Positions 8,818 to 17,831 of a DNA stretch of 64,000 nt are shown in pieces (position 1 is the first letter of the stretch; every line of letters begins with the position of its first letter). Under the pieces are notes generated by a model, which was not told where the DNA came from, ran no database searches, and worked only from the letters and a program-made list of their open reading frames with translations. The stretch is from Shimwellia blattae DSM 4481 = NBRC 105725. Its GTDB lineage: Bacteria > Pseudomonadota > Gammaproteobacteria > Enterobacterales > Enterobacteriaceae. The stretch spans positions 3,038,001-3,102,000 of the forward strand of contig NC_017910.1 of NCBI RefSeq assembly GCF_000262305.1. Direction: 5' to 3'. Made by a program: the position numbers and the translations under genes.

Positions 8818-9792
8818 TCAGTGATGAATACTCGCCAGCTCAGCCGCAGACAAGCCGGTCATCTCCATTACGATATCCGGGGAAAAACCGTTACGCAGCA
8901 TCTTACGGGCCACGGCGAGTTTCGCCTCCGTGCGCCCTTTCTCAATGCCTTTTTCTATGCCTTGCTCAATGCCCTGCGCGATCCCCTGTTCGATACCGCG
9001 CGCTATCCCTTCCTGTTTGAGCTGTTGTGCTATCGTCATCAGTTTATCCTCATGTTGTGGCACGCGCTGCGCCAGTTCCTGAACAAACCTGCGGGCGTCT
9101 GATGTCTCCCCGGCCTGTAACATATAGTTTATCAGGGCGACCAGTTGTTGTTCGCTCAGTGGTTCTGCCAGCAGGATCACCACCAGCCTATCCAGCAGCT
9201 CTGCCAGTTCCCGGCGGTGAATATGCTTTTGCAGTAGCGTCAGGGCGGCCATACTGCGGTGACCCATGATGGTATCATCAGGAATAATTGTCACATCCAC
9301 CAGCGGGAAGCCTTCCGTATACAGCTTCTTCGCCAGCCCCGGCAGCGCGATATTATCAAGCCAGCGGGTGGAATACGGGTACGGCCTGCGCTTTCCCGCA
9401 TAGAATAAAACCGGAATAACCAGCGGTAATTGCTTATGCCCGGCATCAAGGTGGCGCTGCATTGCCGCCACGGCATACCGCAGCAGCCGAAATGCCATAT
9501 TGGTGTCCGGGCTGCTCTGGTGCTCGATTAAGACATGAAGATACCCGTCACCGGCGCTCGTTTTCAGACTGTACAGTACATCACTAAAATAGGGCCGCAA
9601 CTGTTCTTCCACAAAACTGCCGGATTCCAGCGTCATCGTGTCAAAATCGCATACCGCCTGCAATTCCGGGGGCAGGTGCAACTGCATAAAATCCTTCGCC
9701 GTTGCGGGATCCGCCAGAAATAACCGGAAAGCCAGATCATGGGGGGTTGGGGTGGTATTTTTGCGCCCCGCCCGGCGCTGACGTGTCGCCAT
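8818..9792 (-). CDS. Rpn-family recombination-promoting nuclease / putative transposase
   Basis: A 324-residue PD-(D/E)XK nuclease of the YhgA/Rpn family, whose E. coli members stimulate RecA-independent recombination and cut DNA. Visible are the N-terminal HDLAFRLFLADPATAKDF, the catalytic region FSDVLY ... YLHVLIEHQSSPD, and a C-terminal glutamate/glycine repeat (IEQG, IAQG, IEQG, IEKG) typical of the family's coiled tail. The start at 9792 follows AGGAGGG; an upstream in-frame start has no such site. It is the only mobile-type gene in the left arm; no insertion-sequence ends are visible. Confidence 0.88.
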   Translation of the reverse strand: MATRQRRAGRKNTTPTPHDLAFRLFLADPATAKDFMQLHLPPELQAVCDFDTMTLESGSFVEEQLRPYFSDVLYSLKTSAGDGYLHVLIEHQSSPDTNMAFRLLRYAVAAMQRHLDAGHKQLPLVIPVLFYAGKRRPYPYSTRWLDNIALPGLAKKLYTEGFPLVDVTIIPDDTIMGHRSMAALTLLQKHIHRRELAELLDRLVVILLAEPLSEQQLVALINYMLQAGETSDARRFVQELAQRVPQHEDKLMTIAQQLKQEGIARGIEQGIAQGIEQGIEKGIEKGRTEAKLAVARKMLRNGFSPDIVMEMTGLSAAELASIHH

Positions 9793-9854
9793 AGTTTGCC
9801 CTCCTGGCCATGCCATTAGCACGGTGCTAATGGCATCTGCCGTCACTTTCCGGC

Positions 9855-12202
9855 TCAGAATTCGACAGTGACACCCATCTGCCAGGTACGCCCGGGCATC
9901 ACCGCCAGGGCTCTTTGCCAGGCATCCTGCCGGGTGCTTTCAGTAATATTGCGGCTGGATAAATAGTCCCGGTATTTGCGGTCCGTCAGGTTATAGACCC
10001 CGGCGCGCAGCGTCACCTGCTTAGCCGCCTGCCAGTAGCCGCTCCCGTCCAGCACTCCATATCCTGAAATCCGCATATAGCGCTCACCTGCCCCGCCAAG
10101 CGGCGCCCCGGTATTGGCATAAGACTCACGGCGGGTAGCCTGAGCCCGCTTCCCCTGAACAAAGGTTCCCGTCAGCGCCAGGCCGTAGCGCTTCTCCGGC
10201 CCGTCCCACCCGATACCCGCCACCGCTTTCAGCGGCGGTACACTGTCCAGCGCCCGGTAGCTGTCCCCCGGATAGCGGGATTTGGATTTACCCGCCGCGT
10301 AGCCCAGCGCCAGTGTCGTGTTCAGCCCGCTCAGGGTTTCAGACCAGACCCCGTAGTCCAGCCGGGCGCTCATCTCCGCCCCGTAGAGGTATGCCCTGTC
10401 GCGGTTCTCTGCCTGGTAGATAATATGAATATTGCCCGGCACCCGGCGAAACCGGGCCGGATCGGCACGGCGCTGGTAGCGGGTAGAGGCGATAAAATCC
10501 CGGTACTGGCTGTAATAGAGCGAGCCGCGCAGCACCAGACCCGGGGCCGCCTCCCCACGGAGCCCCCATTCCAGGTTGTTGCCGGTTTCCGTTTTCAGCC
10601 CTGATTACCGATCAGCGCATACTGGCGCGGGCCCGCATAGCCGGAGCCCAGGTTCCAGGAGCCATACAACTGGCTGGCCCCCGGGAACTGCGCGCTGCGG
10701 CGATACTGCAGCCAGGTCAGCAAACCGGGCGACAGCGCGTACTCCAGCGTTAAGGCGGGCAATAACCGGGTATCCCGGACATCACCATACAGCCGTTCAA
10801 TATCGCTACCGTTAATCAGCGCACTCCCCCGGGCCAGGACCGCCGCGTTACGCGGCGACGTCTGCTGATACGCCACCCGCACCCCAGGGATCAGCGCGGC
10901 CCCCGGCACATGCGGCGCCAGGTCTATCCGGTCTTCGGCAAAAGCGCCCAGCATCAGGCTGCGGCTGTCGGCCTCCGGCTGCATCAGATGGTCAAAAACC
11001 GACAGCGCCGGGGACTGGGTAAACGGGCGGGCGGTCTTTACCATACTGGCATTGATTCCGGCGCGAAGAGTGTGGCGCCCGAGCTGCATGGCCAGCGTGC
11101 TTTGCCCGCCCACGGTGTCGGTATTGTAGTCAGAAAATACGGTCTGCTCGCCGCCAAAGATCCCCGGCAGGCGGGTATTGTCGTGGGATTCAGTATGCTG
11201 ATAAAACACCTTTGAAATCAGGCTATCCACCGGTCCGCTCCGGGGGTGCCACTCATCCCGCAGGCTTAACCCCCAGCGCCGGGTCTGGCTGTTCTGGCGG
11301 GCTGTGCCGTTCATCACATCCTGGCGCAGCGGGCTCCAGGTATCGTAGCGGGTATGTCTGGCCCGGTGATAATAATCCACCCCGGCCGTGATGCGGTGGG
11401 CGGCGTTGGCCTGCCAGCTTCCGGAGAGCAGCAGCGCATCGGAGTGCCAGTTCGCCGGGTAGGCGGCAAGGGTATCCCGGTGGCTACGCGCCTGCTGGCC
11501 GTCACGGCGGCTGTATACCAGGATCCCGCTGAGTTCCTCACGACCAGCCGCCGCAGTCACCCCGTTATGCCAGCTACGATCGGTGCTATCAAACCCACTA
11601 ATCCCGGAAAAATAGTCCGTTTTCCCGGGGTAGAGGTAGTCATCGGCGCTTTTGGGCCGGAAAGAGACCGCGCCCCCCAGGGCGAGGTTTGTCGTATCAA
11701 CCGACACCGCCCCCGACTGAATATCCACCCGGCCATACAGCCAGGGATCAATATAATCCCGGCCGATCCCGAAGGTGTTCAGCCCGGCGCGCCCTGCGTA
11801 GCTACGCCCGGTGGCGGCGGGCTGGGGAATATCATCAATATCAATGCCCACCCGGTTACTTTCCAGGCCGCGAATGTTGTAGCCGGTATAGCCACCGCGA
11901 TCAAAGCCGCTTCTGCCGTTACTGGAGCCACCCGGCACACCGGTTGCGCTGATCAGCGGCTGATAGCGCATGACCGAGCCGAAATCCTGGCTGCCATTGC
12001 GGGTCATATCACCGGCGCTGATGCTAAAGCGGTTGTCGGGTTTATCCCGCCGGGGCGGGGCATATACGGTTATCTCATCCTGGTGGAGTTCCTGGGGTGC
12101 CCGGTTTACGGGGCGCCGGTACTCTTCAGCCAGTACAGCAAAAGCCGTACTGGCTGCAACGCCCCAGAGGGCATACTTCCCGGCGGCAGGTGTGATTTTC
12201 AT
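9855..12202 (-). pseudogene. TonB-dependent outer-membrane receptor (heme/siderophore type), frameshifted
   Basis: An outer-membrane receptor for iron complexes or heme, about 782 residues if joined. The N-terminal part (12202 to about 10600) has a signal peptide, a TonB box (DEITVYA), a plug domain with YNIRGLESNRVGIDIDDIPQP and beta-barrel repeats. It runs into a TGA after GNQG; the next frame resumes at once with LKTETGNNLEWG and continues to a typical C-terminal aromatic (TVEF). One base appears missing around 10598-10604. This may be an inactivating mutation or an assembly error. The start has AAGGAT upstream, and a Fur box precedes it. The HasR/HmuR-like class is inferred; the ligand is unknown. 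Confidence 0.8.
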
Positions 12203-12558
12203 GGCGGATCCTTATTGTTCTGACCATTGTGATGCGGCACACAGCACGATACTGCGCATCGCGAATATGAGAACGATAACGATTTGCATTATTGTGACAA
12301 TAATAAGAAATCCATGTCGGCGGTTTATTTCGGCCCGGTGGAGAAAAAAAGAATAATAACGTCCTGCTGGTGGGGTTATTTAGTCAGACATATAAATTAA
12401 ATCCCGCAAAATATCCTCTCGGCCCGGTATCAGGAAACCCGCGTCTGTTCTGTGGCGGGCGGCTGATAAGTCGATATTTTTACGATACAGGCCAGCGCCA
12501 TATCCGTTTATATTTTTCCCCTCACGCTTCTGCCGTCAGCTAATTATTAAGAGCCCCT
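12203..12558. other. Promoter region between the receptor and the M20 gene
   Basis: A 356-bp region between divergent genes. The Fur-like site is in its left third. The rest (12300-12558) shows no gene and no operator that I can support; the M20 gene has only a modest ribosome site (AAGAG). Confidence 0.55.
12275..12293 (-). promoter_or_regulatory. Fur box upstream of the TonB-dependent receptor
   Basis: GATAACGATTTGCATTATT matches 14 of 19 positions of the Fur consensus (GATAATGATAATCATTATC) by my count. It lies 73 bases before the receptor start, so iron repression of the receptor is likely. Confidence 0.75.
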
Positions 12559-13722
12559 ATGAGCGAATACATCATTCCTGCCATTAAAAATTATGAAGAC
12601 GAAATGATAGCGATCCGCCATCATTTACACCGCCACCCGGAATTAAGCCTTGAAGAAGATGAAACCAGCAAGCTGGTGGCCCGCTATTTATCCGCCTGGG
12701 GCTATCAGGTCACCACTGGCCTTGCCAGAACCGGTGTGGTTGGCACCCTGACAAAAGGCCGCGGCGGGAAGTCCATTGGCCTGCGGGCAGATATGGACGC
12801 CCTGCCCATCACCGAAACCACCGGCCTGCCCTGGGCCAGCCATACCCCCGGGAAGATGCACGCCTGCGGCCATGACGGGCACACCACCATTCTGCTGGCG
12901 GCGGCCCGCTATCTCGCCTCAGAGGCCTGCCGGTTTAACGGCACGGTACAGCTGATTTTCCAGCCCGCCGAAGAGGCCACCGGCGGCGCCAGCATGATGA
13001 TTAACGAAGGGCTCTTTGAGCGCTTTCCCTGCGATGCGGTATTCGCCCTGCACAATATGCCGGGCCTGGCGGCAGGCCAGTTTGGTTTTTATACCGGCCA
13101 CTTTATGGCCTCTGCCGATACGGTCAGCATCACCCTGCACGGGCGCGGCGGGCATGGCGCCCAACCGGATAAAACCGTGGATCCGGTGGTTGCCAGCGCG
13201 GCGCTGATTATGGGGCTGCAGAGCATCGTCTCCCGTAATGTGCCCCCGGGCGAAACGGCCATTGTCAGCGTCGGGAGGCTCAGTGCCGGTATCGCCTCAA
13301 ACGTTATCCCACAGAGTGCGGTACTGGAGCTGACCGTGCGCGCCATGAAACCCGACATTCGCACGCTGCTGCTGTCGCGCATTCGCGACCTGGCCGAACT
13401 CACCGCCCGCAGTTACGGGGCCCGCAGTGAGGTGAGCGTTTACGACAGCTACCCGGTGCTGACCAATCCCCCACGGGAAACGGCGTTTGCCCGCGAGGTG
13501 GCGCAAACCTGCTTTGGCCACAATCCGTCTGACACCGTAGCCGCCTGCACCGGCAGTGAAGATTTCGCCTTTATGCTGGAGCAACGCCCGGGCTGCTATT
13601 TTCTACTCGGTAACGGTGAGCAGGGCCTGCCGCTCCACAATCCGGGGTACGACTTTAACGACAATATTATCTCCACCGGCGCGTCATTTTTTGTCCGTCT
13701 GGTGGAACGTTATTGCCAATAA
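12559..13722 (+). CDS. M20D-family amidohydrolase (N-acyl amino acid or hippurate hydrolase type)
   Basis: A 387-residue zinc/manganese amidohydrolase that removes an acyl group from N-acylated amino acids or similar amides. The metal sites are intact: ACGHDGH (about residue 100), IFQPAEEATGGA with the catalytic glutamate pair (about 137), LHNMPG, and GSEDFAFML near the C terminus; the dimerization-domain HGRGGHGAQP follows. There is no signal peptide, so it is cytosolic. The next gene, 13 bases downstream, encodes a periplasmic amino-acid receptor, suggesting its substrate is imported. The exact substrate cannot be read from sequence. Confidence 0.88.
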   Translation: MSEYIIPAIKNYEDEMIAIRHHLHRHPELSLEEDETSKLVARYLSAWGYQVTTGLARTGVVGTLTKGRGGKSIGLRADMDALPITETTGLPWASHTPGKMHACGHDGHTTILLAAARYLASEACRFNGTVQLIFQPAEEATGGASMMINEGLFERFPCDAVFALHNMPGLAAGQFGFYTGHFMASADTVSITLHGRGGHGAQPDKTVDPVVASAALIMGLQSIVSRNVPPGETAIVSVGRLSAGIASNVIPQSAVLELTVRAMKPDIRTLLLSRIRDLAELTARSYGARSEVSVYDSYPVLTNPPRETAFAREVAQTCFGHNPSDTVAACTGSEDFAFMLEQRPGCYFLLGNGEQGLPLHNPGYDFNDNIISTGASFFVRLVERYCQ

Positions 13723-13735
13723 TCAGGGAGTTATT

Positions 13736-14518
13736 ATGAAAAAGTACCTGTTACCGCTGGCACTGCTGGCGCTGTCTGCCACAGCCCGGAGTGCAGATGT
13801 CCCTCCCCTGCGCTTCGGGGTTGAACCCGGTTTTGCCCCCTATGAATCGCGGGATCCCCAGGGGAATCTGGTCGGGTTTGATATTGACCTCGGGAACGCC
13901 ATTTGCGCCTATCTCAAAACCCGCTGTGTCTGGGTCCCGAACAGTTTTGACGGCATTATCCCCGCCCTGAACGCCCGCAAGTTCGACGCCATCCTCTCAG
14001 CGATGAATATCACCACAGAGCGCCAGAAACAGGTTGATTTCACGCAAAAAATATACAATCCGCCCATCTTCCTGGTGGCGAAAAAAGGCACCCTTCCGGG
14101 GAATCAGCCCGCCCAGTTGCGCGGTAAAACTATCGGCGTTGAGCAGGGCTCAAGCCAGGAGAGCTGGGCCCGCAAACACTACCAGAAATCCGGCATCACG
14201 GTGGTGCCTTACCAGGGCTCCCAGGCGGTGATCCTCGATCTGGTCGCCGGGCGTCTGGACGGGGCGATTCTGGCGGGGGTCGTGGCGGACTACAATCTGC
14301 TGCGCCAGCCCCAGGGGGCGGCGTTCGATTTTGTGGGGGAGCCTCTTCAGGATCCCCTGATATTTGGCGCCGGTGCGGCCATTGCGGTGCGTAAAGGTGA
14401 CGACACGCTGCGCCAGCAGTTAAACGACGCCATCAGCGCGCTGCTTGCCGACGGCACTTACCAGAAGCTGGCCGCCCGCTATTTCAGCTTTGATATCTAC
14501 GCCGGAAGCGGTGAATAA
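13736..14518 (+). CDS. Periplasmic amino-acid-type solute-binding protein (HisJ/ArgT class)
   Basis: A 260-residue ABC-transporter receptor with a signal peptide (MKKYLLPLALLALSATARSA). The mature part follows the class 3 pattern: LRFGVEPGFAPYES, GFDIDLGNAICAYL, FDGIIPALNARKFDAILSAMNITTERQKQVDFT, and a two-cysteine arrangement (Cys near 56 and 62) as in HisJ/ArgT. It follows GGGAG and forms a two-gene unit with the M20 amidohydrolase. No permease or ATPase lies nearby, so it must share a transporter encoded elsewhere or act alone. Confidence 0.87.
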   Translation: MKKYLLPLALLALSATARSADVPPLRFGVEPGFAPYESRDPQGNLVGFDIDLGNAICAYLKTRCVWVPNSFDGIIPALNARKFDAILSAMNITTERQKQVDFTQKIYNPPIFLVAKKGTLPGNQPAQLRGKTIGVEQGSSQESWARKHYQKSGITVVPYQGSQAVILDLVAGRLDGAILAGVVADYNLLRQPQGAAFDFVGEPLQDPLIFGAGAAIAVRKGDDTLRQQLNDAISALLADGTYQKLAARYFSFDIYAGSGE

Positions 14519-14527
14519 CGGCGCCAG

Positions 14528-15046
14528 TCAGAAGCCGTCCGGATCACTGAGGCTGCCCGCATGGCGGGCAGCATTAACCCGGCGGACCAGCGCATCAAAG
14601 GCTTCTTCATTGCGCGAATACTCCCCGGACTTCCGGCTGCGCCCGGCACTGCCTGCCCTGCTGAGGGCTGCCCTCTCCCGCTCCCCGGCCAGGCGCTCCA
14701 TCTCTTCAACCATCTCATACCAGGCGTAGGTTTCCACCGTGCCAATCAGGGTGCGCCCGTCGTGCAGGGTCAGGGCAAACAGGGTTTCATAGCTCAGCCC
14801 GGTCACAATACTCCCCGCCAGGGCCTCCAGTTTATGGGTGAGGATCTCCCCGGCTATGGAGCGTCCGTGCTCACCGCAAATCTGGTTAACCCGCTCGGCG
14901 GAGGCGACCTCCAGTCGGCAGAACTGCGCCGGGGTGACCGTCTCCCCCAGCAGCTGGAACATACGGGTTTTAATACTCAGCACACCATCAAACACATTAA
15001 TTTCCGAAAACGGGAAACTGGCATAGTGCACATTAATTTTTGCCAT
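14528..15046 (-). CDS. Uncharacterized 172-residue cytosolic protein
   Basis: I do not recognize this protein. It has no signal peptide and no membrane segment. The N-terminal half is mixed (MAKINVHYASFPFSEINVF), the middle contains TLFALTLHDGRTLIGTVETYAWYEMVEEME, and a basic, serine/arginine-rich linker (residues 127-142) leads to a C-terminal helix. Translation is supported by a strong site (AGGAGG eight bases before the ATG). It is convergent with the M20 pair and divergent from the formate-dehydrogenase-like gene. Confidence 0.6.
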   Translation of the reverse strand: MAKINVHYASFPFSEINVFDGVLSIKTRMFQLLGETVTPAQFCRLEVASAERVNQICGEHGRSIAGEILTHKLEALAGSIVTGLSYETLFALTLHDGRTLIGTVETYAWYEMVEEMERLAGERERAALSRAGSAGRSRKSGEYSRNEEAFDALVRRVNAARHAGSLSDPDGF

Positions 15047-15240
15047 CCTGGCATCCTCCTGTATTCACGTGTGTCACTATTATGGTCCACTGGGGCTAAA
15101 GCGCATTCCGGTTGGCTATTTTTGCTAAATCTCAGCCACTTAATGCACAATTTCTCGCCGTCGTCATCGTCACATCTGTCGATGTCACTGTCAGCATGGC
15201 GCACGGCCGCCCCCCGCCCCGCCGGTACGGGCCTTTTTTC

Positions 15241-15256
15241 TGGCACGGTTTATGCT
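15241..15256 (+). promoter_or_regulatory. Sigma-54 (-24/-12) promoter of the formate-dehydrogenase-like gene
   Basis: TGGCACGGTTTATGCT has a perfect -24 element (TGGCAC), five-base spacing and an ATGC in place of TTGC at -12; the GG and GC dinucleotides are 12 bases apart as required. It lies about 85-100 bases before the start codon. Upstream, two similar dodecamers (CGTCATCGTCAC at about 15163, TGTCGATGTCAC at about 15177) could be activator sites; E. coli fdhF is sigma-54/FhlA dependent. Confidence 0.7.
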
Positions 15257-15343
15257 TAACCTTGCAGGCCGCAGCCACGCTGCCGGTTCACAATATGCTC
15301 ACATCGTGATCGTTATATTTCACTTTTAACAGGTCTGTTATTG

Positions 15344-16942
15344 ATGAAAAAAATCACCCGTGTTTGCCCGTACTGCGGTACGGAGTGCAGGCTCAGCCTT
15401 GTTGCCGACAATGGCCGGGATTTTCTTACCCCGGCCCCGCGCCTGACCCAGCCAATGATCCGCTACCAAAAAGGCGGCAAATTCACCCCGGTCACCTGGG
15501 AAGAGGCCATTCGCTACACCGCCCGGCGGCTGAATGAGATCAAAAACCAGTATGGCCCCCACGCCATTATGGCGGCCACCGCCTCCCGGGAGAGCGGCAA
15601 TGAAACCCACTTCCTGATGCAGAAATTTGCCCGCGCCGTGCTGTGCACCAATAACATCGACTGTGCTGCCCGGGCGGGCCACGGGCCATCAGCGACCGGG
15701 CTCCGGGACACGCTGGGCAACGGGGTCATGAGCAACGCGATTAACGACATCGAAAACTCAACATGTCTGCTGATGTTTGGCTACGACTGTGCCGCCGCCC
15801 ACCCGGTTGTCGCCCGCCGGGTTATCCGGGCGTGGCAAAACGGCGCCAGAATTATCCTCTGTGATGCGCGCTGCGCTGAAACCGAGCGCATCGCCGATCT
15901 GCACCTGCCGCTCAGCCACGGCGGTAACATGGCGCTGGTTAACGCCTTCGGCTACGTACTGCTGGAAGAGGAGCTCTACGACAAAGCCTACGTCACCCGC
16001 TACACCGAAGGGCTGGACGCCTACCGGGAGATAGTAAAAGACTATGCGCCGGAGGCCACAGAACACCTGACCGGGTTACCCGCAGCCCGGGTTCGCCAGG
16101 CCATGCGCACCTTTGCGGCGGCCCCCTCGGCCACCATTATGTGGGGAACGGGTGTCACCCGGTCTGGTCAGGCACTGGATGTGGTTAAAGGGCTGGTCAC
16201 CCTCGCCCTGCTGACCGGGAACCTGGGGCGGGAAAGCGTCGGCGTCGGGCCGGTGCACAGCCAGAATAACCTGCAGGGCGCCTGTGATATGGGGGCACTG
16301 CCCGATCAGTTCCCCGGCTACCAGCCCGTGAGTGACCCGGCGGTTCGCGCCAAATTCGCCCACGCCTGGCAGATTGACCCGCAACAGATGGATGACCAGC
16401 CCGGCCCCCGAATTACCGAAGTGCCCCGCCTGATGCTGGAAGGCAAAATAAAAGCCGGGTACATCATGGGTGACACCCCCCTTCACAGCGGAGCGGACGG
16501 CCAGGGGCTCAGTGCGCTGGATTTCCTGGTGGTGCAGGAGACGGCAATGACCCAAACCGCCGCCATGGCGGATGTACTGCTCCCGGCCATGTCCCGGGCT
16601 GAACAAGAGGGGGTATTGACCTGCGCGGATCGCGGCTTCCGGCGCTTTGAACAGGCCACGAAACCGGCGGGGAATGTGAAACGGGACTGGGAGATAATCA
16701 GCCTGCTCGCCACCGAAATGGGCTACCCGATGCACTACGACAATGCCCGGCAGATCTGGGATGAAATACGCGAGCTGTGCCCGCTATTTTACGGCGTGAC
16801 GTACGAAAAAATGGGGAAAATGGGTCATATTCAGTGGCCATGCCCGACGCTTGATCATTCAGGCACCCGGTATCTGTATAAACATAACCACTTCGATACT
16901 CCCAGCGGTAAAGGCCGCCTGTTTGCCGCGCAAATGCAATAA
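15344..16942 (+). CDS. Shortened formate dehydrogenase H-like protein lacking selenocysteine
   Basis: A 532-residue relative of FdhF, which in E. coli is a 715-residue selenoprotein that oxidizes formate in the formate hydrogenlyase complex. N-terminal Cys8, Cys11 and Cys15 are kept, but about 28 residues that would hold the fourth iron-sulfur cysteine are deleted. The CCARVUHGPS active site reads CAARAGHGPS: Gly112 (GGC codon) replaces selenocysteine, while the neighbouring His is kept. The C-terminal molybdopterin-dinucleotide domain (about 150 residues) is absent. The open frame is otherwise clean, so this looks like a repurposed or decaying paralog, not a simple frameshift. ATG at 15344 preferred over a TTG one codon earlier. 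Confidence 0.8.
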   Translation: MKKITRVCPYCGTECRLSLVADNGRDFLTPAPRLTQPMIRYQKGGKFTPVTWEEAIRYTARRLNEIKNQYGPHAIMAATASRESGNETHFLMQKFARAVLCTNNIDCAARAGHGPSATGLRDTLGNGVMSNAINDIENSTCLLMFGYDCAAAHPVVARRVIRAWQNGARIILCDARCAETERIADLHLPLSHGGNMALVNAFGYVLLEEELYDKAYVTRYTEGLDAYREIVKDYAPEATEHLTGLPAARVRQAMRTFAAAPSATIMWGTGVTRSGQALDVVKGLVTLALLTGNLGRESVGVGPVHSQNNLQGACDMGALPDQFPGYQPVSDPAVRAKFAHAWQIDPQQMDDQPGPRITEVPRLMLEGKIKAGYIMGDTPLHSGADGQGLSALDFLVVQETAMTQTAAMADVLLPAMSRAEQEGVLTCADRGFRRFEQATKPAGNVKRDWEIISLLATEMGYPMHYDNARQIWDEIRELCPLFYGVTYEKMGKMGHIQWPCPTLDHSGTRYLYKHNHFDTPSGKGRLFAAQMQ

Positions 16943-17002
16943 ACCATAAACAAAACCATTATTTTCCCGGGGTCTTCTGGCGTCGGGAAATATCGCTTTA
17001 TT

Positions 17003-17176
17003 TCAGAATAACGAAAATAATAATGCGACCGGAAAGCTGAAAGGCCAGGTGGCCCCCACCAGGAATGCCGCCAGTAGCCGGATTGCCAGAGTCTCTTTTG
17101 TCAAAAACCAGGTAATTATAGTAAATATAACCGCCATGACAGCATAGAAGACCAGCATTTTATAATATAATGGCAT
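17003..17176 (-). CDS. ghoT: GhoT-like 57-residue membrane toxin, without adjacent ghoS
   Basis: A 57-residue protein with two hydrophobic segments (about 8-25 and 34-55). Its second half, RLLAAFLVGATWPFSFPVALLFSLF in overlapping pieces (RLLAAFLVGATWPF, then SFPVALLFSLF), is nearly the same as the end of E. coli GhoT as I remember it, and the length is identical. GhoT damages the inner membrane and lowers ATP; it is normally held off by GhoS, an RNase that cuts ghoT mRNA (type V toxin-antitoxin). No ghoS-size frame exists in the 200 bases upstream. The ribosome site is poor. It lies just downstream of the ArsR-like gene, separated by a terminator. Confidence 0.82.
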   Translation of the reverse strand: MPLYYKMLVFYAVMAVIFTIITWFLTKETLAIRLLAAFLVGATWPFSFPVALLFSLF

Positions 17177-17384
17177 ATGGAATTAATAATTGGATAAAAT
17201 GAAGTTAAAGCCACTGAACTATGCGCTTTTTATGGCCCGTGATCAAGTCACCGGGGCCTGAATCGCGCAGTTTATTTTTTAACCCGGATAAATCAGATTA
17301 TTGTGTGCTGATACGGCGGGATAATATTGCGCAAGCGTAACATTAATTTGCAATATTGTTAATTAGCGTGGTTTTTAATGATCA

Positions 17385-17406
17385 GAAAAACAGGGCCATT
17401 GCCCTG
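17385..17406 (-). terminator. Terminator of the ArsR-like gene
   Basis: Stem CAGGGC / GCCCTG with a 4-base loop, followed on the - strand by TTTTT. It lies 25 bases after the ArsR-like stop codon. Confidence 0.8.
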
Positions 17407-17431
17407 AAGATCTATATTCAGAAAGGGGGCG

Positions 17432-17743
17432 TTACAGTGCGCGCTCCAGCTCAGCCAGAAAGCGGGCAATCAGCGGCTCATTGCGCTTGTAGTATGTCCA
17501 GGTGGCGACCTTTTTACTGGTCAGCAGACCGGCTTTTTGTAGTTTACTGAGGTGCGATGAAATCGTGGGCTGAGAGAGCGCGGTTTTATCCTGAATAAAA
17601 CTGGCGCACACCCCGTCCTGCTGCGGATCCAGCAGATGCGGATACCCGGCAAAATTCCCGGCAGGATCACGCAGCCAGTGCAGAATTTCCCGGCGGGTCG
17701 GGTTGGAGATAGCTTTCAGTATTTCGTCAGTATTTAGCGGCAT
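17432..17743 (-). CDS. ArsR/SmtB-family winged-helix regulator
   Basis: A 103-residue transcriptional repressor type. The N-terminal helix NTDEILKAISNPTRREIL and the recognition helix region TALSQPTISSHLSKLQKAGLL, followed by the wing (TWTYYKRN), are classic. Metal-binding CxC or CVC motifs are absent; only one cysteine (in GVCASF) is seen, so it may sense a reactive electrophile or act constitutively. It lies 88 bases downstream of an old-yellow-enzyme gene on the same strand, a pairing common for electrophile-responsive repressors. There is no clear ribosome site. Confidence 0.83.
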   Translation of the reverse strand: MPLNTDEILKAISNPTRREILHWLRDPAGNFAGYPHLLDPQQDGVCASFIQDKTALSQPTISSHLSKLQKAGLLTSKKVATWTYYKRNEPLIARFLAELERAL

Positions 17744-17831
17744 CGGCAGGCTACGGCAGTGGTATCAGGCTGTACATTAGGGAGAGCGCCAGGAAAAGTC
17801 AATGCGGGCGACAACCGCCGCCCGCCCGTGA

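Noticed and set aside
15650..15720. Possible selenocysteine codon in the FdhF-like gene
   Set aside because: The codon is GGC (Gly), not TGA; no recoding is needed to read the frame.
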